A stretch of 13,309 nucleotides of DNA, from the NCBI GenBank assembly GCA_005239615.1, contig SBBR01000012.1:1-13309 (forward strand). The letters are read 5' to 3'. The notes beneath the pieces are model-generated. The model worked only from the letters and a program-made list of their open reading frames with translations. It ran no database searches and was not told where the DNA came from. Below are positions 6,094 to 12,055 of the stretch, one piece after another (positions within the stretch are counted from its first letter, which is position 1; the number at the start of each line of letters is the position of its first letter). This stretch comes from an archaeon (GTDB lineage: Archaea > Iainarchaeota > Iainarchaeia > Iainarchaeales > Iainarchaeaceae). Both the position numbers and the translations under genes were made by a program.

Positions 6094-7017
6094 TTATTTT
6101 TTTGCCCTTGCCGCAGCTGCGTTTATGTCCTCGTACGCGGAGAACGAGGCAATCACCCCTTCGGCAGCACCCGTGATTGCCTGCTTGAAGTGCCTGTTCG
6201 CCACATCTCCTGCAGCATACGCCCCCAAGACATTCGTGCGGCTCGCCTCGTCGATTATTATCTCGCTCTTCTCATTGACCTTGACGCCGAGCTTCTTCGC
6301 AAGGTCTGAGTTGGGGGTTGCACCGATTTCGATGAACACACCATCAAGGGCAAGCTCCCCACCATCCTTGAACTTCACGCCCTTTACGAACTTCTCGCCG
6401 AAAATCTCCTTCACGTTCCTGTTCAGCACAAGCTCAATCTTTTTGTTTGCCTTGACCCGCTCACCGTTGATTGGCTCGGGCCTTATCGCGGGGCCGCGAT
6501 AGATGAGGTAGACCTTGCTGGCGTGCTCCGCGAGGAACAGGGCTTCCTTTGCCGCGCTGTCGCTGCCCCCTACAACACCAACGACTTTATTCCTGAAAAG
6601 GGCCCCGTCGCAGACTGCGCAGTAGGACACCCCACGATTTTCGAACTCCTTCTCACCCGGAACGCCGAGCCTCTTGCGCGAAGTGCCGGTCGCGAACAAA
6701 ATTGTTTTTGCCCTGAAGGATTTTCCTTCAGCGGTCTTCACTTCAAAATCAAAATCACCCTTCCTCTGCACGTCCACGACCTTGTCAATAAGCACCTCGA
6801 CCTCATTCGCCTTGACGTGCTTCATGAGCGTGTCCATCAGGCCCCACCCTGTCGCGGAAATCACGCCGGGCCAGTTCTCGACAACATGGGTTTGGGTGAT
6901 TGTGCCGCCGGGGAGTTCACCAATCACCAGGGTGTTTAGGCGGAAGCGCGCTGCGTAGATGGCCGCGGGAAGGCCGGCAGAACCGGAACCTATTACGACG
7001 AAATCATATCGATCCAT
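6094..7017 (-). CDS. trxB: Thioredoxin reductase (FAD, CxxC)
   Basis: A 307-residue low-molecular-weight thioredoxin reductase, which passes electrons from a reduced nicotinamide nucleotide via FAD to a thioredoxin or glutaredoxin-like partner. Seen: the FAD loop VVIGSGSAGLPAA (8-19), GELPGGTITQTHVVENWPG, the redox-active YCAVCDG (Cys133/Cys136), the second dinucleotide loop VVGGSDSAAKEA (149-159), ATPNSDL, and the C-terminal AAGDVANRHFKQAITGAAEG that closes over FAD. The NADPH-phosphate motif HRRxxxR of bacterial enzymes reads YRGPAIR here (173-179), so NADH use or an unusual donor is possible. The start is ATG 7017, with GGTG 5 nt upstream; longer frames add hydrophobic sequence unlike the family. 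The glutaredoxin gene lies 69 bases upstream on the same strand and is a natural partner. Two T6 tracts (complements of 7074-7079 and 7030-7035) fall in that gap and no clear TATA box does. Confidence 0.95.
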   Translation of the reverse strand: MDRYDFVVIGSGSAGLPAAIYAARFRLNTLVIGELPGGTITQTHVVENWPGVISATGWGLMDTLMKHVKANEVEVLIDKVVDVQRKGDFDFEVKTAEGKSFRAKTILFATGTSRKRLGVPGEKEFENRGVSYCAVCDGALFRNKVVGVVGGSDSAAKEALFLAEHASKVYLIYRGPAIRPEPINGERVKANKKIELVLNRNVKEIFGEKFVKGVKFKDGGELALDGVFIEIGATPNSDLAKKLGVKVNEKSEIIIDEASRTNVLGAYAAGDVANRHFKQAITGAAEGVIASFSAYEDINAAAARAKK

Positions 7018-7086
7018 GAGTACACCACTAAAAAACCAAAACGCCCAGAATGCTATGGAAGGCATCTACCTACAAAAAATGCGGCG

Positions 7087-7320
7087 TCATATGCCTAACG
7101 CCGCCTTTATTGCCGGCTTGTCAAACCCGACGATTATTTTGCCGTTGATGTCTATTACTGGGACTCCCTGTTGGCCGGATTTTTTTATCATTTCCTCCGC
7201 CCTATCGTAGTCATCGGCGACGTTGTACTCTGTGTACTTCACGTTGTTCTCGGCGAAGAACTGCTTTGCGAGCCTGCAGTACACGCAGGAAGGCGTACTG
7301 TAAATGACGACATTCGCCAT
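7087..7320 (-). CDS. Glutaredoxin-like protein, YruB type
   Basis: A 77-residue thioredoxin-fold protein: VVIYSTPSCVYCRLAKQFF with the redox pair Cys12/Cys15 (CVYC), a middle strand YTEYNVADD, the cis-proline segment GVPVIDING (52-60, Pro54) and the ending IIVGFDKPAIKAAL. This matches the YruB/NrdH-like group of small glutaredoxins, which in many anaerobes are reduced by a thioredoxin reductase instead of glutathione; trxB is the next gene. The ATG at 7320 lies about 30 nt after the centre of a clear TATA box (7346-7354) with no Shine-Dalgarno sequence, so the mRNA is probably leaderless. Longer in-frame starts add sequence from the promoter region and were rejected. Substrates in this organism are unknown. 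Confidence 0.92.
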   Translation of the reverse strand: MANVVIYSTPSCVYCRLAKQFFAENNVKYTEYNVADDYDRAEEMIKKSGQQGVPVIDINGKIIVGFDKPAIKAALGI

Positions 7321-7345
7321 CGGAAATAAGTTGGGGCTTAAAGGC

Positions 7346-7354
7346 ATTATAAAT
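7346..7354 (-). promoter_or_regulatory. TATA box of the glutaredoxin gene
   Basis: On the - strand the bases read ATTTATAAT, centred 30 nt before the ATG at 7320. The spacing predicts a leaderless or nearly leaderless transcript. Confidence 0.6.
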
Positions 7355-7372
7355 GGTTTGGTGCTGTGGGGC

Positions 7373-7385
7373 AAAAATAAAAAAA
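7373..7385 (-). terminator. T-rich terminator after the first dsbA-like gene
   Basis: On the - strand the sequence is T7-A-T5, 46-58 nt past the stop at 7431 and just before the glutaredoxin TATA box. It matches archaeal oligo-T termination and separates the two genes. Confidence 0.5.
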
Positions 7386-7430
7386 GGATGGGCAGGCACC
7401 CTTGCGGCCGCCTTTGAATTGATATGGGCA

Positions 7431-8225
7431 CTAACCCGCAAGCTCGGCGTCTATTACCTGCTTGAATGTCTCGTAGGGCTGCGCACCGACAATCATCTGA
7501 CCGTTCACGAAGAATGTAGGCGTGCCTGAAACACCCACCGATGCTCCTTCGGAGAAGTCTGCCGTCACCTTGGAATCATACTTCTTCGAGTCGTAGCAGG
7601 AGTCGAACTTCGCGGTGTCTAGGCCAAGGTCCTTAGCCCAGGCCTTGTAGTTTGCCGCACTCAACTGCGCCTGGTTGAGGAATATCTTATCGTGCATCTC
7701 CCAGAACTTGCCCTGCTCGTTCGCGCACTCGGTCGCGTTCGCGGCAGGCGCGGCCTCCGGGTGGGAGCTGAGCGGGAAGTGCCTGTACACGAGCTTTACC
7801 TTTCCAGTTTTGATGTAATTCTCGTTAATCTGCTTATAGGCGTTCTTGAACCAGCTGCCGCAGAACGGGCACTGGAGGTCGGAGAACTCCACAATAGTTA
7901 TGGGTGCATCCGCATTGCCCTTTGTCGGGAAACCCTCCGAAAGCTTCTTCATGTCAATCTTAATAGGCTGCTGTGGTTGGTCAGGTGTATCATTGCCCGC
8001 ATCGCCCCGGCCACCTGCATCACCTGCGCCAGCGCTAGGCGCAGCCACGCCCACCTGCAATGACTTGAGGGAAGTTGACACCAATGTGAGCTTGTCGCTC
8101 ACCTCCCAAGCAGAGAGGCCCATTGCCATCGAGAGCAAGAGTGCGGAGAGTATTATGCTCGCCGGAAGGTAGAGGTTCTCGCTGGAACCCTGTGATGGTG
8201 CCGGTGCAGATTCGTGATGGGACAA
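7431..8225 (-). CDS. Membrane-anchored DsbA-like thiol oxidoreductase (first copy)
   Basis: A 264-residue protein with one N-terminal membrane helix (about 19-40, LYLPASIILSALLL onward) and no signal cleavage site seen, then a Gly/Ala/Pro-rich linker (about 61-88), then a DsbA domain of the BdbD-like 'Thioredoxin_4' type that should face outside. Domain signs: IVEFSDLQCPFCGSWF with CPFC (Cys119/Cys122), VYRHFPL, the insert NEQGKFWEMHDKIFLNQ, and VSGTPTFFVNG with cis-Pro236. A second pair, Cys167 and Cys210, may form a structural disulfide. It probably forms or isomerises disulfides in envelope proteins. I chose TTG at 8225: AGGAGGT (8232-8238) lies 6 nt upstream, whereas the TTG at 8231 abuts that site and no ATG precedes the membrane helix. 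It is a paralogue of the next gene. Confidence 0.9.
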   Translation of the reverse strand: MSHHESAPAPSQGSSENLYLPASIILSALLLSMAMGLSAWEVSDKLTLVSTSLKSLQVGVAAPSAGAGDAGGRGDAGNDTPDQPQQPIKIDMKKLSEGFPTKGNADAPITIVEFSDLQCPFCGSWFKNAYKQINENYIKTGKVKLVYRHFPLSSHPEAAPAANATECANEQGKFWEMHDKIFLNQAQLSAANYKAWAKDLGLDTAKFDSCYDSKKYDSKVTADFSEGASVGVSGTPTFFVNGQMIVGAQPYETFKQVIDAELAG

Positions 8226-8288
8226 AAACAAACCTCCTTTTTTGGCCGAAAATGAATGTGAATGTGAAATTGATTCTGTGGGAAAAGG

Positions 8289-8295
8289 TATTTAA
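8289..8295 (-). promoter_or_regulatory. TATA box of the first dsbA-like gene
   Basis: On the - strand TTAAATA (within CCTTAAATACC) predicts a start near 8266 and a 40-nt leader that carries the GGAGGT site of the TTG-started gene. Confidence 0.45.
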
Positions 8296-8364
8296 GGCAG
8301 AGTGTTTTGTTAGGGTGCCGCCGCACATAAAAATAGAATTATAACAGTCAAAGAAAATAATTCG

Positions 8365-8430
8365 ATGAACTTTTCATGGCCTGCTATCTATCAGGCCAAG
8401 TATGAATACCGAAAGACTTCCGTGGCCTAG
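8365..8430 (+). CDS. Doubtful 21-codon ORF
   Basis: ATG at 8365 to TAG at 8428-8430 encodes 21 residues (begins MNFSWPAIYQAK). A TATA-like AATTATAA (8337-8344) lies about 25 nt upstream, which would suit a leaderless message. The hairpin 8373-8406 lies inside it. No similarity is recognised and the frame could be chance. Confidence 0.15.
   Translation: MNFSWPAIYQAKYEYRKTSVA
8373..8406. repeat. Inverted repeat / potential hairpin
   Basis: TGGCCTG (8377-8383) and CAGGCCA (8392-8398) form a perfect 7-bp stem with an 8-nt loop. Outside it TTCAT (8373-8377) can pair with ATGAA (8402-8406), leaving an asymmetric bulge. It is about 80 bases upstream of the first dsbA-like promoter and could be an operator or RNA structure. 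Confidence 0.4.
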
Positions 8431-8597
8431 TATAATGCCGGACACCCGAAACGACGACTTGGCGGATTATGGCAAAGGGCGACATTACCTGATGGCGGCA
8501 GCGACCCGTGAGGCAGCGGTCGTTCATAGCGAAAATATGCATATGCGGCAGTGTGGGACAAGGTTAATTTGGGGGGGTGGAATTATGGAAATTGGGT

Positions 8598-9248
8598 TTA
8601 TGCAAGGCGCGCGTCGATGACTGCCTTCCATTGCTCGTAGCTCATGTTGCCGAACTTCTCGCCGTTGATGTAGAAGGTCGGGGTGGAGTTCACTCCTATG
8701 GAGAGCCCGAAGGACTGGTCGGCCGCCACCCTTGCCGCGGTTTTGCCGGAGGCGATGCAGGAGTTGAACTGCGCGGTGTCAAGGCCGAGCTCTGCAGCAT
8801 ACGTCTTGAGATCGTCCTGCTTCAGGTTTTCCTGGTTCAAGAAGAGCTTGTCATACATCTCCCAGAACTTTCCCTGTTCCGCGGCGCACTCGCTCGCCTC
8901 GGCTGCCTTCTGCGCGAAAGTGTGTATGTTGGCGAGAGGGAAATGCCTGTAGGTGAACTTCATCTTGTCCCCATACTCGGCAAGGACTTTTTCGACTATC
9001 GGGTGGGCGTAGCCGCACGCGGGGCACTGGAAATCGGAGAACTCCACTATGCGTACCTTCGCGTCCGCGCTGCCTGTGAAGTGGCCACTGCCCTCGAGCT
9101 GGGCAAGGTCGATTTTGGGCGCGGGGACAAAAACGTAAAAGTAAAGGATGCTGAGGAACGCCAGAATGACGAGGCCCGCAAGGGCCATGTAGAGCAACCC
9201 CCCTCCATCCTTCGCCTGAGGCGCCTTCATGTCCCTGAGCTTCGACAT
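8598..9248 (-). CDS. Membrane-anchored DsbA-like thiol oxidoreductase (second copy)
   Basis: A 216-residue protein: a short N-terminal segment, one membrane helix (about 18-41, LLYMALAGLVILAFLSILYF), a short linker, and a DsbA domain with IVEFSDFQCPACGYAHP (CPAC, Cys75/Cys78), FTYRHFPLA, CAAEQGKFWEMYDKLFLNQ, and VNSTPTFYING with cis-Pro190. Cys121 and Cys164 occupy the same places as the extra cysteines of the first copy, so the two are paralogues in different dress: this one has a short linker and CPAC instead of a long Gly/Ala/Pro linker and CPFC. The expected role is disulfide formation or exchange on the outer face of the membrane. The start is ATG 9248: a TATA box is centred 28 nt upstream and no ribosome site is present, so it is probably leaderless; the longer frame to 9332 runs through that promoter. 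It is divergent from the HTH regulator. Confidence 0.9.
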   Translation of the reverse strand: MSKLRDMKAPQAKDGGGLLYMALAGLVILAFLSILYFYVFVPAPKIDLAQLEGSGHFTGSADAKVRIVEFSDFQCPACGYAHPIVEKVLAEYGDKMKFTYRHFPLANIHTFAQKAAEASECAAEQGKFWEMYDKLFLNQENLKQDDLKTYAAELGLDTAQFNSCIASGKTAARVAADQSFGLSIGVNSTPTFYINGEKFGNMSYEQWKAVIDARLA

Positions 9249-9261
9249 GAAGGAAGATTGG

Positions 9262-9275
9262 ATTGCAAAAGCAAT
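9262..9275. repeat. Inverted repeat in the second dsbA-like promoter
   Basis: ATTGC-AAAA-GCAAT is a perfect 5-bp inverted repeat that overlaps the end of the TATA box and the predicted start region. The position suits a repressor site. It loosely resembles, but does not equal, the AACAAT/ATTGTT elements at the divergent regulator. Confidence 0.3.
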
Positions 9276-9280
9276 ATAAA
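9272..9280 (-). promoter_or_regulatory. TATA box of the second dsbA-like gene
   Basis: On the - strand the bases read TTTATATTG, centred 28 nt before ATG 9248; this predicts a leaderless transcript. Confidence 0.6.
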
Positions 9281-9343
9281 CGGCATATGGCGGGTGATGA
9301 TAAAATGTCTTTATTGGAGTTGTCCAATGCACGAACCAACACC

Positions 9344-9351
9344 TTTATAAA
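9344..9351 (+). promoter_or_regulatory. TATA box of the HTH regulator gene
   Basis: TTTATAAA is a consensus archaeal TATA box. Transcription should start near 9373, only a few bases before ATG 9381. Confidence 0.65.
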
Positions 9352-9376
9352 CAATCATTAACAATTGTTAATTGTT
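9350..9376. promoter_or_regulatory. Palindromic operator candidate at the regulator's start site
   Basis: ATTAACAATTGTTAAT (9357-9372) is a perfect 16-bp palindrome. Within and around it are two AACAAT copies (9350-9355, 9360-9365) and two inverted copies ATTGTT (9364-9369, 9371-9376). The array directly abuts the TATA box and covers the expected transcription start, a classical site for archaeal autorepression. Confidence 0.6.
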
Positions 9377-9380
9377 GCTT

Positions 9381-9710
9381 ATGGCCCTGACGTTTCCGTG
9401 CGAGATTATAGGCTGGCAGGTTCTCCCGGCAGTAAGGAGGGAGATTGCCAAGTACCTTGTGGAAGAGAAGAAAATGGCGCGTAAGGAGGTTGCCGGAAAG
9501 CTTGGCGTTACTGAAGCCGCGGTGTGCCAGTACCTCAAGGCGAAGCGCGGCGGCAGCCACAAGTTCAATGGGCATGACCTTGCCAAGATTAAGGAAATGG
9601 CGGAAATAATGGTGAGCTCGGACAAGGGCCTTGAAGGCCTATGCGTTGTGTGCAAGGAATTCGACGCGGCGGAAGAGGTGCTCGCAAAAGTCGGCGCGGC
9701 ACGAATATGA
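9381..9710 (+). CDS. HTH transcriptional regulator, COG2522-like, with C-terminal CxxC
   Basis: A 109-residue DNA-binding protein. The N terminus TFPCEIIGWQVLPAVRREIAKYL is characteristic of the archaeal COG2522 family. Residues about 33-56 are a Cro/XRE-type helix-turn-helix (ARKEVAGKLGVTEAAVCQYLKAKRG). The C-terminal part carries CVVC (Cys88/Cys91) plus Cys7 and Cys49, which could bind a metal or Fe-S cluster or react to redox; that is inference. The ATG at 9381 fits the family start; two TTG codons at 9372 and 9375 are in frame but fall in the palindrome. The palindrome at its start site suggests autoregulation. It is divergent from the second dsbA-like gene and 97 bases upstream of sufC on the same strand, so it may control either neighbour. 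Target and signal are unknown. Confidence 0.85.
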   Translation: MALTFPCEIIGWQVLPAVRREIAKYLVEEKKMARKEVAGKLGVTEAAVCQYLKAKRGGSHKFNGHDLAKIKEMAEIMVSSDKGLEGLCVVCKEFDAAEEVLAKVGAARI

Positions 9711-9783
9711 TGTGGCCAACACAAAAATAAAACGGCATCTGACCTGGATTTTGCGACCACTGGGGCGACCGGCATTCTTGGGC

Positions 9784-9791
9784 TATACTTA
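9784..9791 (+). promoter_or_regulatory. Weak TATA-like element before sufC
   Basis: TATACTTA lies about 21 nt (centre) before the sufC ATG, slightly short for a leaderless promoter. Without it, the suf genes would be read through from the regulator's promoter. Confidence 0.25.
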
Positions 9792-9807
9792 TTCGGGATG
9801 TGCAAAG

Positions 9808-10587
9808 ATGAAAAACGGAATTGAACTCGAAATCAGGGACCTTCACGCAGGTATCGAGGGCAAGGAGATACTCATGGGCGTGGACCTCACTGTGAGACAG
9901 GGAGAGGTGCATGCGATAATGGGCCCAAATGGCTCGGGAAAAAGCACGCTCGCAAACACCATAATGGGCAGCCCGAAGTATGAGGTCACGACCGGGACTG
10001 TTAGGCTCGGCGGCAAGGACTTGCTCGCGATGAAGCCTGAGGAAAGGGCGCGCGAAGGCCTGTTCCTGTCTTTCCAGTACCCTTTTGAGATTGCGGGGCT
10101 GCCGTTCAGCAGGTTCCTGCAGGCGGCTTACAAGGCACAGCATCCGCTCGAGGTAATGGGCCCGGTAAAGTTCAGAGAGAAGCTTAAGGAAACTGGCTCG
10201 AAGCTCGGAATTGGGCAGGATTTCATCGAACGCGAGCTTAACGTCGGATTTTCAGGCGGCGAGAAGAAGCGCGCCGAAATACTACAGATGATGGTGTTAA
10301 GGCCAAAGATTGCAATAATGGACGAAACCGATTCAGGGCTTGACATAGATTCGCTCAAGCTGGTCGCGGATGCCGTCAACAGGATGAGGTCGCCTGAGTT
10401 CGGCGCACTGGTCATTACGCACTACAAGCGCATACTCAACTACCTGAAGCCAGATTTCGTGCACGTGATGTACAGGGGCAGAATCGTGAAGTCGGGCGGC
10501 ACGGAGCTCGCGGAGCATCTCGAGGAGAAAGGCTACGCGGAAATACTCAAGGAAGCAGGGGTAAAGATTATCGAAGCGGTCGAATGA
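9808..10587 (+). CDS. sufC: SufC, Fe-S cluster assembly ATPase
   Basis: SufC is the ABC-type ATPase that drives structural change in the SufBCD scaffold during Fe-S cluster assembly in the cytoplasm. All motifs are intact in 259 residues: Walker A GPNGSGKST (39-47, Lys45), Q-loop FQYPFEIAGLP (Gln90), the ABC signature FSGGEKKRAEILQ (148-160), Walker B IAIMDETDSGLD (168-179, Glu173) and switch histidine VITHYKR (His205). TDSGLDID and the SFQYPFEI segment are typical of SufC and separate it from transporter ATPases. ATG 9808 matches the family start; the GGGATG 7 nt upstream is a weak ribosome site. The sufB ATG is 9 nt past its stop. The frame is open further upstream, but that sequence is unlike the family. 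Confidence 0.97.
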   Translation: MKNGIELEIRDLHAGIEGKEILMGVDLTVRQGEVHAIMGPNGSGKSTLANTIMGSPKYEVTTGTVRLGGKDLLAMKPEERAREGLFLSFQYPFEIAGLPFSRFLQAAYKAQHPLEVMGPVKFREKLKETGSKLGIGQDFIERELNVGFSGGEKKRAEILQMMVLRPKIAIMDETDSGLDIDSLKLVADAVNRMRSPEFGALVITHYKRILNYLKPDFVHVMYRGRIVKSGGTELAEHLEEKGYAEILKEAGVKIIEAVE

Positions 10588-10596
10588 GGCGGTTGC

Positions 10597-12051
10597 ATGG
10601 CTAAAAGGGAAAAGGCCTGGGCAATGACAAGCGCAATTGACACGCGCGCAAGGGATAGGCAGCTCACGCAGACGGATTATGGCAAGTACGACTTCAGCTA
10701 CAGCACCAAGAATTACAAGGTTGTTTTCGACAAGGGTCTGAATGAAGAAACAGTGAGAAAAATCTCGGCGATAAAAAAAGAGCCTGGATGGGTGCTGGAG
10801 TTCAGGCTCCGTGCCCTGAAAGCATTCAATGAAAAGCCGATGCCGGAGTGGGGCGCCGACCTTAGCGAAATAAATTTTGGTGAAATTATCTACTACATGA
10901 GCGCCGGAAAGGACAACAAGACCAGCTGGGACGAAGTGCCTGAGGAAGTAAAGAAAACTTTCGACAGGCTTGGCATACCTGAAGCCGAAAGAAAAATGCT
11001 GGCAGGGGTAGGGGGGCAATATGACTCCGAGGTCATGTACCACAACATACGCAAGGACCTCGAGGCGAAGGGCGTTGTGTTCCTCTCGATGGACGAGGGC
11101 CTCAAGCAATACCCTGAGCTAGTGAAAGAGCATTTCGGGAAGGTCATTCCGCTCAACGACAACAAGTTTGCCGCACTCAACAGCGCTGTGTGGTCAGGCG
11201 GGTCGTTCGTGTATGTGCCCAAAAACGTGAAAGTGGATATTCCCCTGCAGGCATATTTCAGGATAAACGCGGAGAGCTTCGGACAGTTCGAGCGCACACT
11301 TATAATCGCGGACGAGGGGGCGCAGGTGCATTATATTGAAGCCTGTAGTGCGCCACGCTTCTCAACGCAATCACTGCATTCGGCGGTTGTTGAAATAATC
11401 GCAAAACCGAACTCGCATGTGCGTTATACAACCGTGCAAAACTGGGCAAGCAACATCTACAATCTCGTGACAAAGAGGGCGTTCGCGTACAGGAACGCGA
11501 CTGTCTCCTGGCTCGATGGGAATATCGGGAGCCGTGCAACAATGAAGTATCCGTCCATTTACCTTAGGGAAGAAGGGGCAAGGGGTGAGGTCCTGAGCGT
11601 TGCTATGGCTGGAAAAGGCCAGCACCAGGACACCGGTGCGAAAATAATCCACCTCGCGCCGAACACCACAAGCACGATAAACAGCAAGAGCGTCAGCAAG
11701 GACGGCGGGAGGACGAGTTACAGGGGCCTCATTAAGGTGCTGCGCGGATGCAAAGGCGTGCGGAGCAACGTGCAATGCGACGCCCTGCTGCTCGACCCGC
11801 AGTCAAGGACAGACACCTACCCATATGTCGAGATTGACGAACCTACAGCCACGATAGCGCACGAGGCAACAGTAGGGAAAATCGGCGAGGACCAGATATT
11901 CTACCTTACCTCGCGCGGCCTCACGGAGGCAGAGGCGCTCACGCTCATAGTGTTGGGGTTCATGCAGCCTTTCACCAAGACCCTGCCGCTGGAGTACGCG
12001 GTTGAACTCAACAGGCTCATCGAAATGGAAATGGAGAACTCGGTGGGGTGA
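10597..12051 (+). CDS. sufB: SufB, Fe-S scaffold subunit
   Basis: SufB is the scaffold on which the nascent cluster is built in the SufBC2D complex. The 484-residue length is normal. The family shows throughout: GVGGQYDSEVMYHNI (137-151), WSGGSFVYVPKNVKVDIPLQAYFRIN (199-224), CSAPRFSTQSLHSAVVEI and, in the C-terminal helical region, SNVQCDALLLDPQSRTDTYPYVEID with Cys394, then AHEATVGKIGEDQIFYLTSRGL with His422/Glu423. From the E. coli protein, a cysteine at this position (Cys405) and the adjacent Glu-His pair are needed for cluster formation, and they are conserved here. The start ATG follows GAGG that overlaps the sufC stop, with about 7-nt spacing. An ATG nine codons in is possible but less well placed. 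sufD follows 4 nt after the stop. Confidence 0.97.
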   Translation: MAKREKAWAMTSAIDTRARDRQLTQTDYGKYDFSYSTKNYKVVFDKGLNEETVRKISAIKKEPGWVLEFRLRALKAFNEKPMPEWGADLSEINFGEIIYYMSAGKDNKTSWDEVPEEVKKTFDRLGIPEAERKMLAGVGGQYDSEVMYHNIRKDLEAKGVVFLSMDEGLKQYPELVKEHFGKVIPLNDNKFAALNSAVWSGGSFVYVPKNVKVDIPLQAYFRINAESFGQFERTLIIADEGAQVHYIEACSAPRFSTQSLHSAVVEIIAKPNSHVRYTTVQNWASNIYNLVTKRAFAYRNATVSWLDGNIGSRATMKYPSIYLREEGARGEVLSVAMAGKGQHQDTGAKIIHLAPNTTSTINSKSVSKDGGRTSYRGLIKVLRGCKGVRSNVQCDALLLDPQSRTDTYPYVEIDEPTATIAHEATVGKIGEDQIFYLTSRGLTEAEALTLIVLGFMQPFTKTLPLEYAVELNRLIEMEMENSVG

Positions 12052-12055
12052 GGAC

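Larger units (their letters stand above)
8345..8597. other. Intergenic stretch without a firm gene; structured
   Basis: No convincing gene lies between the first dsbA-like promoter and the second dsbA-like stop. It contains a perfect inverted repeat (TGGCCTG at 8377-8383, CAGGCCA at 8392-8398), a second stem AGCGACC/GGTCGTT around 8510-8525, and two weak small + strand frames (8365-8430 and 8402-8620). No tRNA, SRP, RNase P, or box C/D signature was recognised. A non-coding RNA or a gene remnant is possible. Confidence 0.4.

Noticed and set aside
8345..8597. tRNA, SRP RNA, RNase P RNA or box C/D RNA in the gap
   Set aside because: None of the conserved sequence blocks (T-arm GGTTCRANTCC, RNase P GAGGAAAGTC-type, RTGATGA with CTGA) was found on either strand.
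8577..9350. Long + strand open frame (257 codons) opposite the second dsbA-like gene
   Set aside because: It is the antisense shadow of a clear DsbA-domain gene, has no recognisable domain, and begins in weak intergenic sequence.
10333..11109. Long - strand open frame opposite sufC/sufB
   Set aside because: Both strands are open because of codon bias; the + strand frames carry full SufC and SufB motifs and this one shows none.
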